Assembly: GCA_026874595.1 (NCBI GenBank)
Contig: CM049320.1
Span: forward strand, 19,973,714 to 20,037,713
Direction of reading: 5' to 3'
Source: Sipunculus nudus
Lineage: Eukaryota; Annelida; Sipuncula; Golfingiida; Sipunculidae
Length of the DNA stretch: 64,000 bases
Below the pieces are notes generated by a model, which saw nothing but the letters and a program-made list of their open reading frames with translations, ran no database searches and was not told the DNA's origin. The position numbers were made by a program, and so were the translations under genes. Positions 55,345 to 64,000 of this stretch are shown here, piece after piece (position 1 is the first letter of the stretch; every line of letters starts with the position of its first letter).

Positions 55345-55545
55345 GCAAATCGATATTTTAAGACCAGTAACTTTATTGCACTCGATAGCATTAAAAGTAC
55401 CATCAGATTAAAACCTAACTTATTTGTACTGATCTACCCTCGCTCAGAAATTCGTTATTTATCAAATGCGCTGGATTTGTTTAAAGAGTTAGCCACAAAT
55501 ACAGACGTTTGTGAACAACAAACTGATCCAACAACTTATAACGTA

Positions 55546-55600
55546 ATGGAAAAGGTTGTGATAAGCTTTGTCATCCTGGCATGTCATATGACAGGGACAG
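55546..55600 (+). CDS. signal-peptide exon 1 of secreted PAN/apple-like Thr/Ser-rich protein
   Basis: ATG at 55546 followed by 18 codons and one base, ending ACAG|GTATTG in phase 1. Joined in phase to the exon at 59623 it reads MEKVVISFVILACHMTGTA, then CNQVDG: a classic signal peptide with a hydrophobic core (VVISFVILA) and a small residue before the likely cleavage site. The frame is open further upstream (to about 55333), but starting there would bury the hydrophobic stretch internally, so I choose this ATG. Signal-peptide exons ending in phase 1 are typical of animal modular secreted proteins. Confidence 0.6.
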
Positions 55601-55796
55601 GTATTGTATATTTTTTTCTAAAACGATGAAATAACTTTAGGTGTATGGTCAAATGAATTTGACCATCAATAATTTTCTTTGGCGCTTATATATGTGTGTG
55701 TTTGTGGGATTCTGTTTGTGTGTGTAAGTGAAAGATAATGAACTATGGCATTGTCAAATGATTTTGTATCCCTTCAGTTTCGTAGGCTAATTTAAA

Positions 55797-55829
<33 letters not shown>

Positions 55830-57331
55830 GCGTGTGTGGGGATGTCACAATTTGGTCTTAAAGCCTGTGGTTAACCTGTGGTGAAAAACATGAATTGATC
55901 CCTGTTTTTTACATGGCATGCAACAGGGCTCTGGTTTACCGCCACTTTATTATATCATTTTTGTTGAATATGTTAGTAGGATATATTGTTAAAAATCAAC
56001 TGATACCAGGAAAAATGTAGGACATCTCTTGCAAACACATGTATATGGGACGGCCTCAAGTAACAGTGAAAAATAAGTTGATATAAGTTATTAATCAATA
56101 CCATGAATTACATACTTAAAATCATGTCTGATGTCCATATTAGTAAATAAAAGAACGTTGGTTGATGAAATACACTGAGGACTCTTAAAGGACCAATTAA
56201 TACACGAACAGGGCAATTTTCTGTTACTTTGAATGTATGGATTTTTTTCGATGGTATGTAGTTTTTTGTTTGTTGAAGAATATCGGTGATATTTTTATTT
56301 TCTTCAGTTCTTTATTTGTTCTTTTCTAGTGTTCTTTATACCAGACACAACTGTCTACAATGGGCATGTGGGCACCCCTATTCATTACCCTTTGCAGCGA
56401 CACTTTCCTTTGAGGTGATAACACCACAATGAACTTCCTTGATGTGTGTGTGTGTGTGGGGGGGGGGGGGGTAGCATTCTGGATAATCCACTCTACTTAA
56501 CAGAGTTAGAAGCCTAGGAATAACTCGACGAAAAGTTAAACGCCTAGATATGGATTACAGCTTTGCGGTACACTGCACAAAATATAGGATTTATAGAATA
56601 AATTCTTAATTAAAAGGATTCTATAGAACAGTTACGAATATATAGGGGAAATCCGTGTAATTTGGACCCCTTAAAGAAAATCTTTGAAAATTTTAAATAT
56701 ATAAATCATATAAAAATTGTAAAATCATTTTTATTGTGGAACCTGGTACAAGAACACTTTACTGTGAAAGTAGACTTGCAAAATTAATATTACCGACTTT
56801 AAAGTCCGTGACAATAATAATTAATTCTGGTCCATATTACACACTCTGAATGTAATATGGACCACATGAAAGTGTTATTTGGACCATTACCTCAACAGAT
56901 TCAAATAAAGTTAATATCTACTCAAAAGCAGAAATATTATTTTATACTCTTAAGTGACCAATAATGAAGAAAAACATATATCTAGGCATAAAAGCCAAAC
57001 ATGTTTTCCAGTTTACCATGAAGGAAAAAGAGTTATAAAACACATATCGTCGATAATATTCACTGTAAATACATCTTGTATGGAGGCAAAAATTAAACAA
57101 GACTGAACGTAATACTGCAGTTACAATTAACATTTTTATTTCAAGTTAAAATCCACTTCAAAAACGGAAATGTTATTTTAACACACTTATTCACCTATAT
57201 ATGCATGAAGAAGAACATGCACCTAACATAAAAGCCAGACATGTTTTCTTATTTATTCCTCAATGGGTGTGAAATTAGTAAACTCTCCTATACAAGACTA
57301 TACCCCCTCCCCATATCAACCCCATATATGC

Positions 57332-57412
<81 letters not shown>

Positions 57413-58279
57413 AACGTAACCTAATAACAACAGATCAGGTAGTCGTGACGAGCATAAATTTTGTTACGGAGATAAATAAAAGTCAGATTCTGTAACAATA
57501 GGCAGCGTGATATGTCTAGGGGAATGAATAAAGAAGTCAGTGGTTTTTTGTTAACAAATAATTATAATTTATTCTTAAAACAATCCTAACATTACAATAC
57601 ACTAAATCAATACCATTACACAGTGAAACAACAGTATAACAGTAAATAAATACAGTTACACAGTATTATAAATAAATTGTACAGTACCAGAGTGTCCGGA
57701 TCCTAGGCTTTGATTCTGGATACAACCACTGTCACAACTCAACAAGTCCTTTAAAACATATAATCCAGATGAACAGTTCACGTAAATCTTCTCAGAGAAT
57801 AATAGTCCAATTCAATCCCGAAATCAAACTGTTGTAATCCAAAAGTGAAGTTCTGGTAATAGTCCAAAGGCAAACTGAAGACTGAATAAAATCTGTTACA
57901 AAGTTCGAAGAATATCTATCAGTGCTGCAATTATCGGAAAGGTCCACAAACTGACTCACTCTCTTCCCTCTCCGATGGAATATTTCTCTCTCCCCTCGGC
58001 TCTAAACACACACCTTATTTATAACTTTTTCACCCAAAGCCCAGAAACTTCTATTTCACGAACAATCCAAAGAACACAACAATACATAATACACACGCGC
58101 CCAAAAGAATAGACCTGATCATTCCAGACTAGAACAAAGAACGCTGTTTCTACACCTCAGAGGTCAAATAGTACGGATTACACCGAGCGCTGTGTCCCTA
58201 CACGCCATAGCAACGCCCTAAGCCTGCGCTGCACTAATCAGAATGTCAACAGCGAACAATAAAAGAGACACCTGTAACA

Positions 58280-58344
<65 letters not shown>

Positions 58345-61320
58345 CGGATGCCCACCTGCCATATTTGCCTTTTGCTTTCCTGGATACCCGCGTAGTCATG
58401 TCGGTTAGTAGGCCTACTAGCCCTTTAAATGTGCTTTTGTTTGTGTAAAGGTATGTTTCCATGTGCGCGTATATGCCTATGAGCTTATATTCGCGTGAAA
58501 CAATAGGTGTGTTTCCATATGTGCCCGTATATGCGTATATGCGTGAACTGGCAGACGTAGGCCTATATATTTGTACAGTGGATCGAGCAGGCCTTCCACA
58601 ATAAGATGCTGAAGAAACGTCATTATACGCCGAATCCTGTGGCGATTTTCACGCATATACGCTGAAGGACACAAGGAAACACCCCAGTTACAAAATCATA
58701 TGAGTGATTTTTCACGCATATGCGCATATATGTGCATATGGAATTACCCAGCCCTTAAGTCAATGTCAATGTAATCTAGGAGAAAGAAATAAATCGAATA
58801 TTTTCCTTTGATGTGTAAAATGAACCACCTGTGTGTAATTTGGACCACCGGTCCATATTACATTAAAGAGCCTGGTCCATAATACACACAGCAAGTCGAT
58901 ATGCAGATTTTGACCCTGACCGTATTTACATATTATTAGCAAAAATCAAATTGGCCAGTTCTAGACCCATGTTATAAAGCTGTGTATTGTTGGGACATGA
59001 TGGGATCTTCATTGAATAAAAGTCAGAATACTTCGATATTTATATGCATGGAAAATAAGAACAAACTATGAAATTAACATCTTCAAGTTGAAAATTCGCC
59101 AAAACTTGCACCTTACTTTCCTGCACCGTTGTTGTATGCTTCAAAATGGTCGATGCTACAGTGACGAACTTGCCTCGTGTTGGTACTATTTTTCAAAATA
59201 TGGAAATTTTGGGTGTTTCAAATTACACAGTGGTCCAAATTACACGGATTTCCCCTAGGATTCATATAATTTGCGAGACCAGCAGACAAGAACACTGATT
59301 AATGCACTCTTATGTTATTATTAAAACATAGCAGTTTAAGAATTGCGTGTTATTGAGTTTGCATTGAAAAAAAGTCAAATGCATATGCAGAGTTTCTGGT
59401 AGCTCTGCATCTAAAAGAAAAAAACAAAGAAAAAAAATGCGAAAAGCATTTGCATTTTAAACCCAACACTGGCCAGTAGTTTTGTTTCTATCTCTCAGAA
59501 GTTAACTCAGTTATGTATTATGAATTCTGCCGGCGATTGATAAACGTATTATTGTTGTTAATTAGAAATAAGTTGGCAATAAAATGATCAGAACTGATCG
59601 AAACGTATAACACTTTGTACAGCTTGCAACCAGGTGGATGGGCGACACAAATACCAGCCTTCGGTGATGTCCGAGTTGAAACGTGTGCATATAAATCATA
59701 TTTCCCAGAGTGAATGCCAGGAGATATGTAACAGACAATCTGAACCTCCGTGTGCTGATACCATCTATCTCAAGAACGAGTGTGTCTTGCTCACCCGCGG
59801 TCAGGCTGGGCTACGACCCGAACGATGTAATGTGACTAAAAACGGTTAGTGGTATAACGTTTAGTATGATAGAGAAATAGACATCAAACAATCGTACCCG
59901 TCATATAATTAAGATAAATGATAAAAGGAAATTTCTGTACCTTCATAGTAAACCGGATATTGGCTCATTGCGGAAAATTAAATATTGAAATGATAGCTGA
60001 TTTAGTAGGGACGTTTAGTAAAATATTTTGATGTATTTATGGATAAATATGAATGCTTTGGCAACCATATAAATGTTAGAAGTATTTTCAGAAACCAGCC
60101 TTGTGACAGTGTTGACTACATTTTTGTCAGCTAGTCCTGCCCCAGCTTTAAATTTATTTTTTTTTGTTTAAACATATCTCACACAAATCGGTTGTATTTC
60201 TGAGAAGAATTTGATTAAGAAACCCTATTTATACTTCCATAACTAAGTGGGTAGTTGCACACAAACGTTAAACAAACAATTAGATCTCTGGTAACGTAAT
60301 GGTATAGAAGCTTTTATACATCCATGGAATAAGCAAATTACAAAACTGTGTTGTTGCTCATAGAGGTTAAGTTAATTTTGAAATTAAAGCTTTAAGTTAC
60401 GTTAACATGGAGGCTGTACTACAGTTAAATAGAAATAAAATGACAAAGGTATATTCCCAGAAAGCATTTCTTTTTTTTTTCAGAATCGGGCATGGTGACG
60501 GTGGAGAAAACAAATGCGTCAACTAGGCCTGTCACAGGTTAAAGATTATTATTTTTATATTTTCATATCGAGGCCACTTCAATATTGTTGACTGTGATTA
60601 CTTTTGACACATATGGTCTTGCTAGGAATTCGCTTATGTTTATTATTGTGATAAACTTGTACCTTTTATATACTTATCCACGTGAGACAATGTACATTCA
60701 TTAAACAATGATTATTTTAAACAAAATCCGGACTTTTGACCGGATTCTTCATCAGACAATTAAGGTTAACATTATATCATGTAAACGTTAACTTTACAAG
60801 ATTATTCAGATTAAAACTGGGAAGTTGATAACACTAGTATTAAACGTAATACGATTTTAATTAGGCGTTTTGCCAGATAGAAGCATTATTGCATACCTTT
60901 ATATATTATTACTAATCCGACGATACAGTATTGATCGATGTGAAACAAGTGTTTACAGCATAAACAAATTTCATAATTTTTTTATTAGTTTGGGGAATAC
61001 TGACATTTGGGTTATTCTCAGTAAATACTTTTCAACGTTTCAACACAAAAAAAGAATGACAAATTCCTCTCTATGTCTGCAAGGATCTATAGTCAGCTCA
61101 ACAAGTAAGACCGAGAAAACTTATTGTAACAAATGAACTACAAGTACAGAAAGTAGATTGCTTATGATATCCTGACTTATAATTTCAGCCCAAATTAAAT
61201 CTATCGGGATATATTAAAGCCTCTTACGTCTCTTATCTATTCACTCTTTGCTTAATAATTCGATATTATTCTGTATTTCTGCTTTGTTAACCTTAAATGA
61301 AGAAAGAAAAGTGCCTGTCA

Positions 61321-61362
<42 letters not shown>

Positions 61363-63922
61363 CGAACATGTGAGCTTATTCTATGGCACAGCGTCGTCTG
61401 TCCGACGTCATCCGTTCGTTACCCCGTTATCTCATAAACCGTTCGAGCTAGCATCCCCAAATTTTATGCAAAATATCAGTAATCTAAAAAACTGTTGGTC
61501 ACACGACTCAAGATCGGTGGCGCCAACTACAATAATTTTTGTTATGTGCACTTGTGCCAGCATTTCAGCAGTTATGTTTGTGTATTTGGTTTTTGTTCAA
61601 AATGTTTAGTATTTGCATTGTTCATGTACATATTACACTTGTACTTGAAAAGTAATGATCCAGCATTGAAGCGTTATACCTGGTGTATATGCCATGGCAC
61701 GTTCCCATTAGGCCTGTAGGCCTTGTTTTTATTATTTTTTTTATAAAATAACAAGAGAAGTTGTAAAAGTAGTAGATAAACAGAGTTGATAGATGTTTCT
61801 TTTTAATCTTTTACAGAAAATGCTCTCGTGAAAGAACAGACCACAATGACTTCAGGTATAATACAACCTCGGATCAATTCTTATTTCTCTGTTAGATATA
61901 GGGCTCCTGATCATGTTTCTTTAAGCGTTTATACCATTAAATGTCATGTATATACATACTTCATTTAGAAATCTTATCGAAAATCTTTATTCTTACGGAA
62001 GAGACAACATCGGCCTCACGACCTCACGCCTCAGGTATTACCATTTGCTTGATACTTTGATATCATTCTGTATTTCTATTAGATAAAACTTAAATAAAGA
62101 AGGAATCTGTTACACTCGGAATAATATTATTATTATAATCATCATTATTATTTTATTTTATTATTTGTGAAAACATTAAACATTGTATTTTAGATAAAAA
62201 AAAGCTGAAAAATGTGTCTTTTTTAATCTTATTAAGAATATGCTCTCGTGACAGAAGGGACCACAATGACTTCAGGTATAATTCAGCCTCAAATCAATTC
62301 ATATTTCTTTGGTAGATATAGAGCACTTGGCTATATCATGATTGTGATACATGCAACCCCTGACTTTTTATCTTTGTTTCCTTTCTGGTCAAACGTGACA
62401 GAGAAGTGCACTACATTATATAAAATATTATGACCTTTTAACCAAGCTCATTTAAACAATGTTAATTTTTTTAGTAAGTTGTTATGTGACAGAGTGGCCA
62501 TCGACGAAACATGATTGTTTAACCTCGCACCCTGCAGGTACAGATGTACGAGTCGAAAAGTGTAACAGACCATGCGTGAGCATGTGATTAACACATTAGT
62601 TTCCAATCATAGTTTTAGAGCTAAAAAGATCCAGGATTTATATAATAATTCACCCAGGATCATATTAACATTCTAATAAAATAAGAGTAGGAGTTATACA
62701 ATTTGATATCATGTTTATATACATTGTTTAGAAATCTTATCGAAAGTCATTTTTCGTACCGAAGAGACAACCTTGGCCTCACGACCTCACTCCACAGGTA
62801 ATAATTTTTGTGTTATAGTGTTTGTAAAAAAAATCTTACCAGCATGAACGTGTTACGAAGAACTAATGATACATTAATTAAGCTATTTAAAATTAATTCC
62901 GCAATATATGGAGATCAGATTTGAGATCCTCTAATATTATATTATCATACACCTGATAAGATGTATGTGCTAAACACCATCTTATCATCTACTAATACAA
63001 TAATTGTATACACAGGTTCAGTATGAAAGGCGAATATTATAAGAAAGAGATATAATCAATCAACGGTATTTTGTACATTTACCGTAAACCATATAGGAGC
63101 TAAGACACGAGCAGTCTCTAAGGTGTTCATTAGTGGGTACACAAGTAAATTGCTAACTTTAATACCTATGGAGGGCAGTGTGTGAGGAGCCCAAGTGATT
63201 GAAGCATTTAAGAGAGACGGCATTAATATAAAATAGGGCACTAGTAAAATACTGACATATATACTGATCACTTAGGTTTTTATAGTTTTTTTACTTCACA
63301 TACTATTTTTTTAAATTGATAACACGGAAGGATTAACAAATGATAATTTCCAAGATTGATAGTTGTAAGGTCAATAACAAAAGACTGATTTATAGCATAT
63401 TTAAATGGGAATCCTTTCAAACAACTTTCGTTTTACGTTGCGTTACACGTGGATAATGCTGTTTCTTCTGACACCAGAATAATGGTGTTTTTTACCTTGC
63501 CTTATCATCAATGATCTTTTTCCCCACAGAAAGGACATCTAAATTCTCCTCTATGTCTGATTTGCATAAATCTACAGTCCTTTCGACAAGTAAGAACTTG
63601 CAGGACTATCATTTGAAACAATGATGTAAAGAGCAAGTATTAATGTGGATATAATATCGTGGCTTAAAACGGACTTTCCTAACGCGAAATAAATCTCGTG
63701 CTTTTAGCGAATGGTCTTATATGTTCTTGACGATAATGTACGTGTGACACCTCTATGATAACCCTACCGTAGTTTATAAAGCACAGATTAATTAGAAAAA
63801 AGCTCAGTATAATCTATCATTTATTATATTTACATTTGTATTGCATTTTTCTTTAATTTCAAGAGGGGACTCTTTTTGCCGAACAGAGAACGTGGCGTTC
63901 TGTCACTTTAACCCCAGTCTAA
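55546..63922 (+). CDS. secreted protein: signal peptide, six-Cys PAN/apple-like domain, Thr/Ser-rich mini-exon stalk
   Basis: Exons 55546-55600, 59623-59844, 60484-60537, 61817-61855, 61969-62034, 62237-62275, 62475-62537, 62732-62797, 63530-63589, and possibly 63864-63922 chain together. All introns are phase 1 and all junctions GT-AG. After the signal peptide comes one six-cysteine module of about 74 residues, then 13-22-residue segments rich in Thr and Ser (TEETT.ASRP pattern) that look like an O-glycosylated stalk. PAN/apple domains bind proteins or carbohydrates outside the cell; the exact role here is unknown. The gene may continue past the window into another domain or membrane anchor. 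I do not recognise an orthologue. Confidence 0.6.
55798..55830 (+). repeat. (TA)n microsatellite
   Basis: TA run. Confidence 0.9.
56440..56472 (+). repeat. (TG)n(G)n run
   Basis: tgtgtgtgtg followed by a G homopolymer. Confidence 0.9.
57333..57409 (+). repeat. (TC)n(TA)n compound microsatellite
   Basis: (TC)n from 57333 changes to (TA)n about 57371, within the 2.6-kb element, just left of the solo LTR. Confidence 0.95.
57462..58279 (-). mobile_element. solo LTR (818 bp) nested in the TIR element
   Basis: Termini TGTTAC...GTAACA with a 4-bp target duplication ATTT at 57458-57461 and 58280-58283. On the minus strand it carries a TATA-like GTTATAAATAAGG (58012-58024 on +) followed by AATAAA-type signals (around 57556-57576), so it is in minus orientation. 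No internal retrotransposon domain adjoins it. Short TG...CA inverted termini plus a 4-bp duplication fit a Ty3/gypsy-type LTR; the exact family is unknown. Confidence 0.8.
58284..58340 (+). repeat. (TA)n microsatellite beside the LTR
   Basis: TA run directly after the right target duplication. Confidence 0.95.
58506..58684. mobile_element. small inverted-repeat element with CGCATATACG motifs
   Basis: ggtgtgtttccatatgtgcc at the left and aaggacacaaggaaacaccc at the right are imperfect inverted repeats enclosing repeated gtatatgcgt / acgcatatac motifs. About 180 bp inside the 2.6-kb element; a third nested unit or an internal foldback. Confidence 0.4.
59623..59844 (+). CDS. PAN/apple-like six-cysteine exon
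   Basis: 222 nt, phase 1 to phase 1 (tgtacag|CTTGCA; AACG|GTTAGT). Reads CNQVDGRHKYQPSV..., SQSECQEIC, EPPCADTIYLKNECVLL and RPERCNVTKN. The six Cys in the order C...C-x3-C...C...C...C, the early hydrophobic and charged strand, and the E-C-x3-C helix are the PAN/apple layout, although this domain is short (about 74 residues) and lacks a clear last strand. A symmetric 1-1 exon is a shuffling-competent module. Confidence 0.65.
60484..60537 (+). CDS. Thr-rich mini-exon a
   Basis: 54 nt, phase 1-1, after a long T tract (tttcag|AATCGG; ACAG|GTTAAA). Encodes (E)SGMVTVEKTNASTRPVT, with one N-A-S glycosylation site. Confidence 0.55.
61050..61107 (+). pseudogene. decayed copy of the last mini-exon
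   Basis: gaatgacaaattcctctcta with tgtctg...ctatagtc...tcaacaagtaaga aligns with the exon at 63530-63589 including its donor, but the acceptor is replaced by an A run and the phase-1 frame meets TGA. Likely a dead duplicate. Confidence 0.5.
61323..61363 (+). repeat. (ATT)n microsatellite
   Basis: About 13 ATT units. Confidence 0.95.
61817..61855 (+). CDS. Thr-rich mini-exon b (39 nt)
   Basis: Phase 1-1 (ttacag|AAAATG; TCAG|GTATAA). Encodes (E)NALVKEQTTMTS. Nearly identical to mini-exon d, flanking intron included. Confidence 0.6.
61969..62034 (+). CDS. Thr-rich mini-exon c (66 nt)
   Basis: Phase 1-1 (atttag|AAATCT; TCAG|GTATTA). Encodes (E)ILSKIFILTEETTSASRPHA + S. Paralogue of mini-exon f. 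Confidence 0.6.
62237..62275 (+). CDS. Thr-rich mini-exon d (39 nt)
   Basis: Phase 1-1 (attaag|AATATG; TCAG|GTATAA). Encodes (E)YALVTEGTTMTS, the duplicate of mini-exon b. Its acceptor ends AAG, weaker than the CAG of copy b. Confidence 0.5.
62475..62537 (+). CDS. Thr/Ser-rich mini-exon e (63 nt)
   Basis: Phase 1-1 (ttttag|TAAGTT; GCAG|GTACAG). Encodes (V)SCYVTEWPSTKHDCLTSHPA, with two Cys that could pair. The only mini-exon with cysteines. Confidence 0.5.
62732..62797 (+). CDS. Thr-rich mini-exon f (66 nt)
   Basis: Phase 1-1 (gtttag|AAATCT; ACAG|GTAATA). Encodes (E)ILSKVIFRTEETTLASRPHS + T, duplicate of mini-exon c. Confidence 0.6.
63530..63589 (+). CDS. Ser/Thr-rich mini-exon g (60 nt)
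   Basis: Phase 1-1 (ccacag|AAAGGA; ACAA|GTAAGA). Encodes (E)RTSKFSSMSDLHKSTVLST. A decayed copy lies at 61050-61107. Confidence 0.55.
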
Positions 63923-64000
63923 AACTTGTTTTATATACTTGTAAATCATAGGGTTGCTATCCATATAGAGTTCGTTAACTCTAATTTAATGTACCCAATC
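63590..64000. other. right-edge stretch
   Basis: AT-rich apart from the candidate exon at 63864. The gene may continue beyond the window. Confidence 0.5.
63864..63922 (+). CDS. possible further or terminal mini-exon
   Basis: After ttcaag an in-phase frame reads (K)GTLFAEQRTWRSVTLTPV and then TAA at 63920-63922. The AEQ...T.T pattern resembles the other mini-exons. It could be the last exon, or splice onward at an unseen donor. Confidence 0.3.

Larger units (their letters stand above)
52053..55545. other. rootletin 3' UTR and AT-rich spacer
   Basis: Candidate poly(A) signals at 52323 and 53378 suggest a 3' UTR of about 0.3 or 1.3 kb. At 52747-52776 an inverted CCAAT (attgg) and a perfect CRE palindrome TGACGTCA lie close together. 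A small TIR element lies at 54404-54693. No gene recognised. Confidence 0.5.
56645..59255. mobile_element. 2.6-kb DNA transposon with 24-bp perfect TIRs and TA duplication
   Basis: Left end TA|GGGGAAATCCGTGT... and right end ...ACACGGATTTCCCC|TA are perfect inverted repeats of 24 bp, extending to ggacc / ggtcc, with TA on both sides. Subterminal copies of tggtccaaattacac / ggtccatattacac occur repeatedly at both ends (for example 56829, 56860, 58840, 58875). A ~240-bp internal direct repeat (aaaagccaaacatgttttcc / aaaagccagacatgttttct, near 56990 and 57230) is present. No transposase frame found, so probably non-autonomous. About 1.8 kb without the nested solo LTR. Confidence 0.8.
55601..59622. 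other. 4-kb first intron of the PAN-like gene, filled with nested elements
   Basis: Holds (TA)n at 55798-55830, a (TG)n(G)n run at about 56440-56472, and a 2.6-kb TIR element (56645-59255) containing a solo LTR and further microsatellites. Nothing else recognisable. Confidence 0.6.
60538..61816. other. 1.3-kb intron with pseudo-exon and repeat relic
   Basis: Contains a decayed mini-exon copy (61050-61107), an (ATT)n run and a stretch 61370-61740 resembling a degraded dispersed repeat (gtcgtctgtccgacgtcatc, ctcataaaccgttcgagcta). No functional exon recognised. Confidence 0.5.

Noticed and set aside
55333-55545. Upstream extension of the signal-peptide frame to a 98-codon ORF
   Set aside because: It would place the hydrophobic stretch internally; the TATA-like site at 55335 overlaps it and the ATG at 55546 gives a proper signal peptide.
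58238-58462. Minus-strand frame with a poly(Tyr-Ile) run
   Set aside because: Translation of a (TA)n microsatellite.
61370-61719. 79- and 74-codon frames
   Set aside because: Sequence resembles a degraded dispersed repeat; no phase-1 splice sites connecting it with the mini-exon gene.

Overview
The window reads as an intron-rich, AT-rich animal genome, most likely a lophotrochozoan and probably a bivalve mollusc. The reasons are a rootletin orthologue split into about 33 small exons with GT-AG introns, a Pearl/helentron-like tandem-repeat element ending in two hairpins and CTAG, several small TIR elements and a tRNA-derived SINE, and a second gene of the PAN/apple plus Ser/Thr-rich kind common in molluscs. 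The species assignment is inference; no species-diagnostic sequence was recognised.

Layout. Positions 1-17,000 hold no recognisable full gene. There is a GC-richer patch near 270-560 with an RFX-type X-box followed by a short open frame, a possible short first coding exon at 4071-4118, an array of about eight 181-bp repeats at 9.3-10.8 kb, and retroelement relics. Positions 17,050-52,052 (+) are the rootletin gene (CROCC family). I traced 33 exons. All internal junctions from 19,287 onward are GT-AG and keep frame, giving about 2,171 codons if every exon is used (human rootletin is about 2,000 residues). The product is a long coiled coil interrupted by three Ser/Pro/Arg-rich segments; in the family it assembles the striated ciliary rootlet and links centrioles. 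The conserved N-terminal coiled-coil exons were not found, so the true start may lie upstream, and the exons at 4071 and 17050 may be alternative first exons.

Positions 52,053-55,500 hold the 3' UTR and an AT-rich spacer with one small TIR element. From 55,546 (+) a second gene starts. A signal-peptide exon joins in phase to a six-cysteine PAN/apple-like exon at 59,623. Then follows a run of tiny symmetric phase-1 exons (39-66 nt) encoding Thr/Ser-rich segments, two of them in a tandemly duplicated block. The gene probably runs off the right edge. Its large first intron contains a 2.6-kb element with perfect terminal inverted repeats, itself interrupted by an 818-bp solo LTR with a target-site duplication.

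The most notable features are: (i) two extra 21-codon, phase-0 exons in rootletin beside the conserved exon, one of them clearly its paralogue, all whole numbers of heptads; (ii) short tandem duplications that repeatedly straddle rootletin splice junctions, one leaving a frame-preserving upstream acceptor; (iii) the signal peptide, PAN-like and mini-exon gene; and (iv) the nested transposon and solo LTR.
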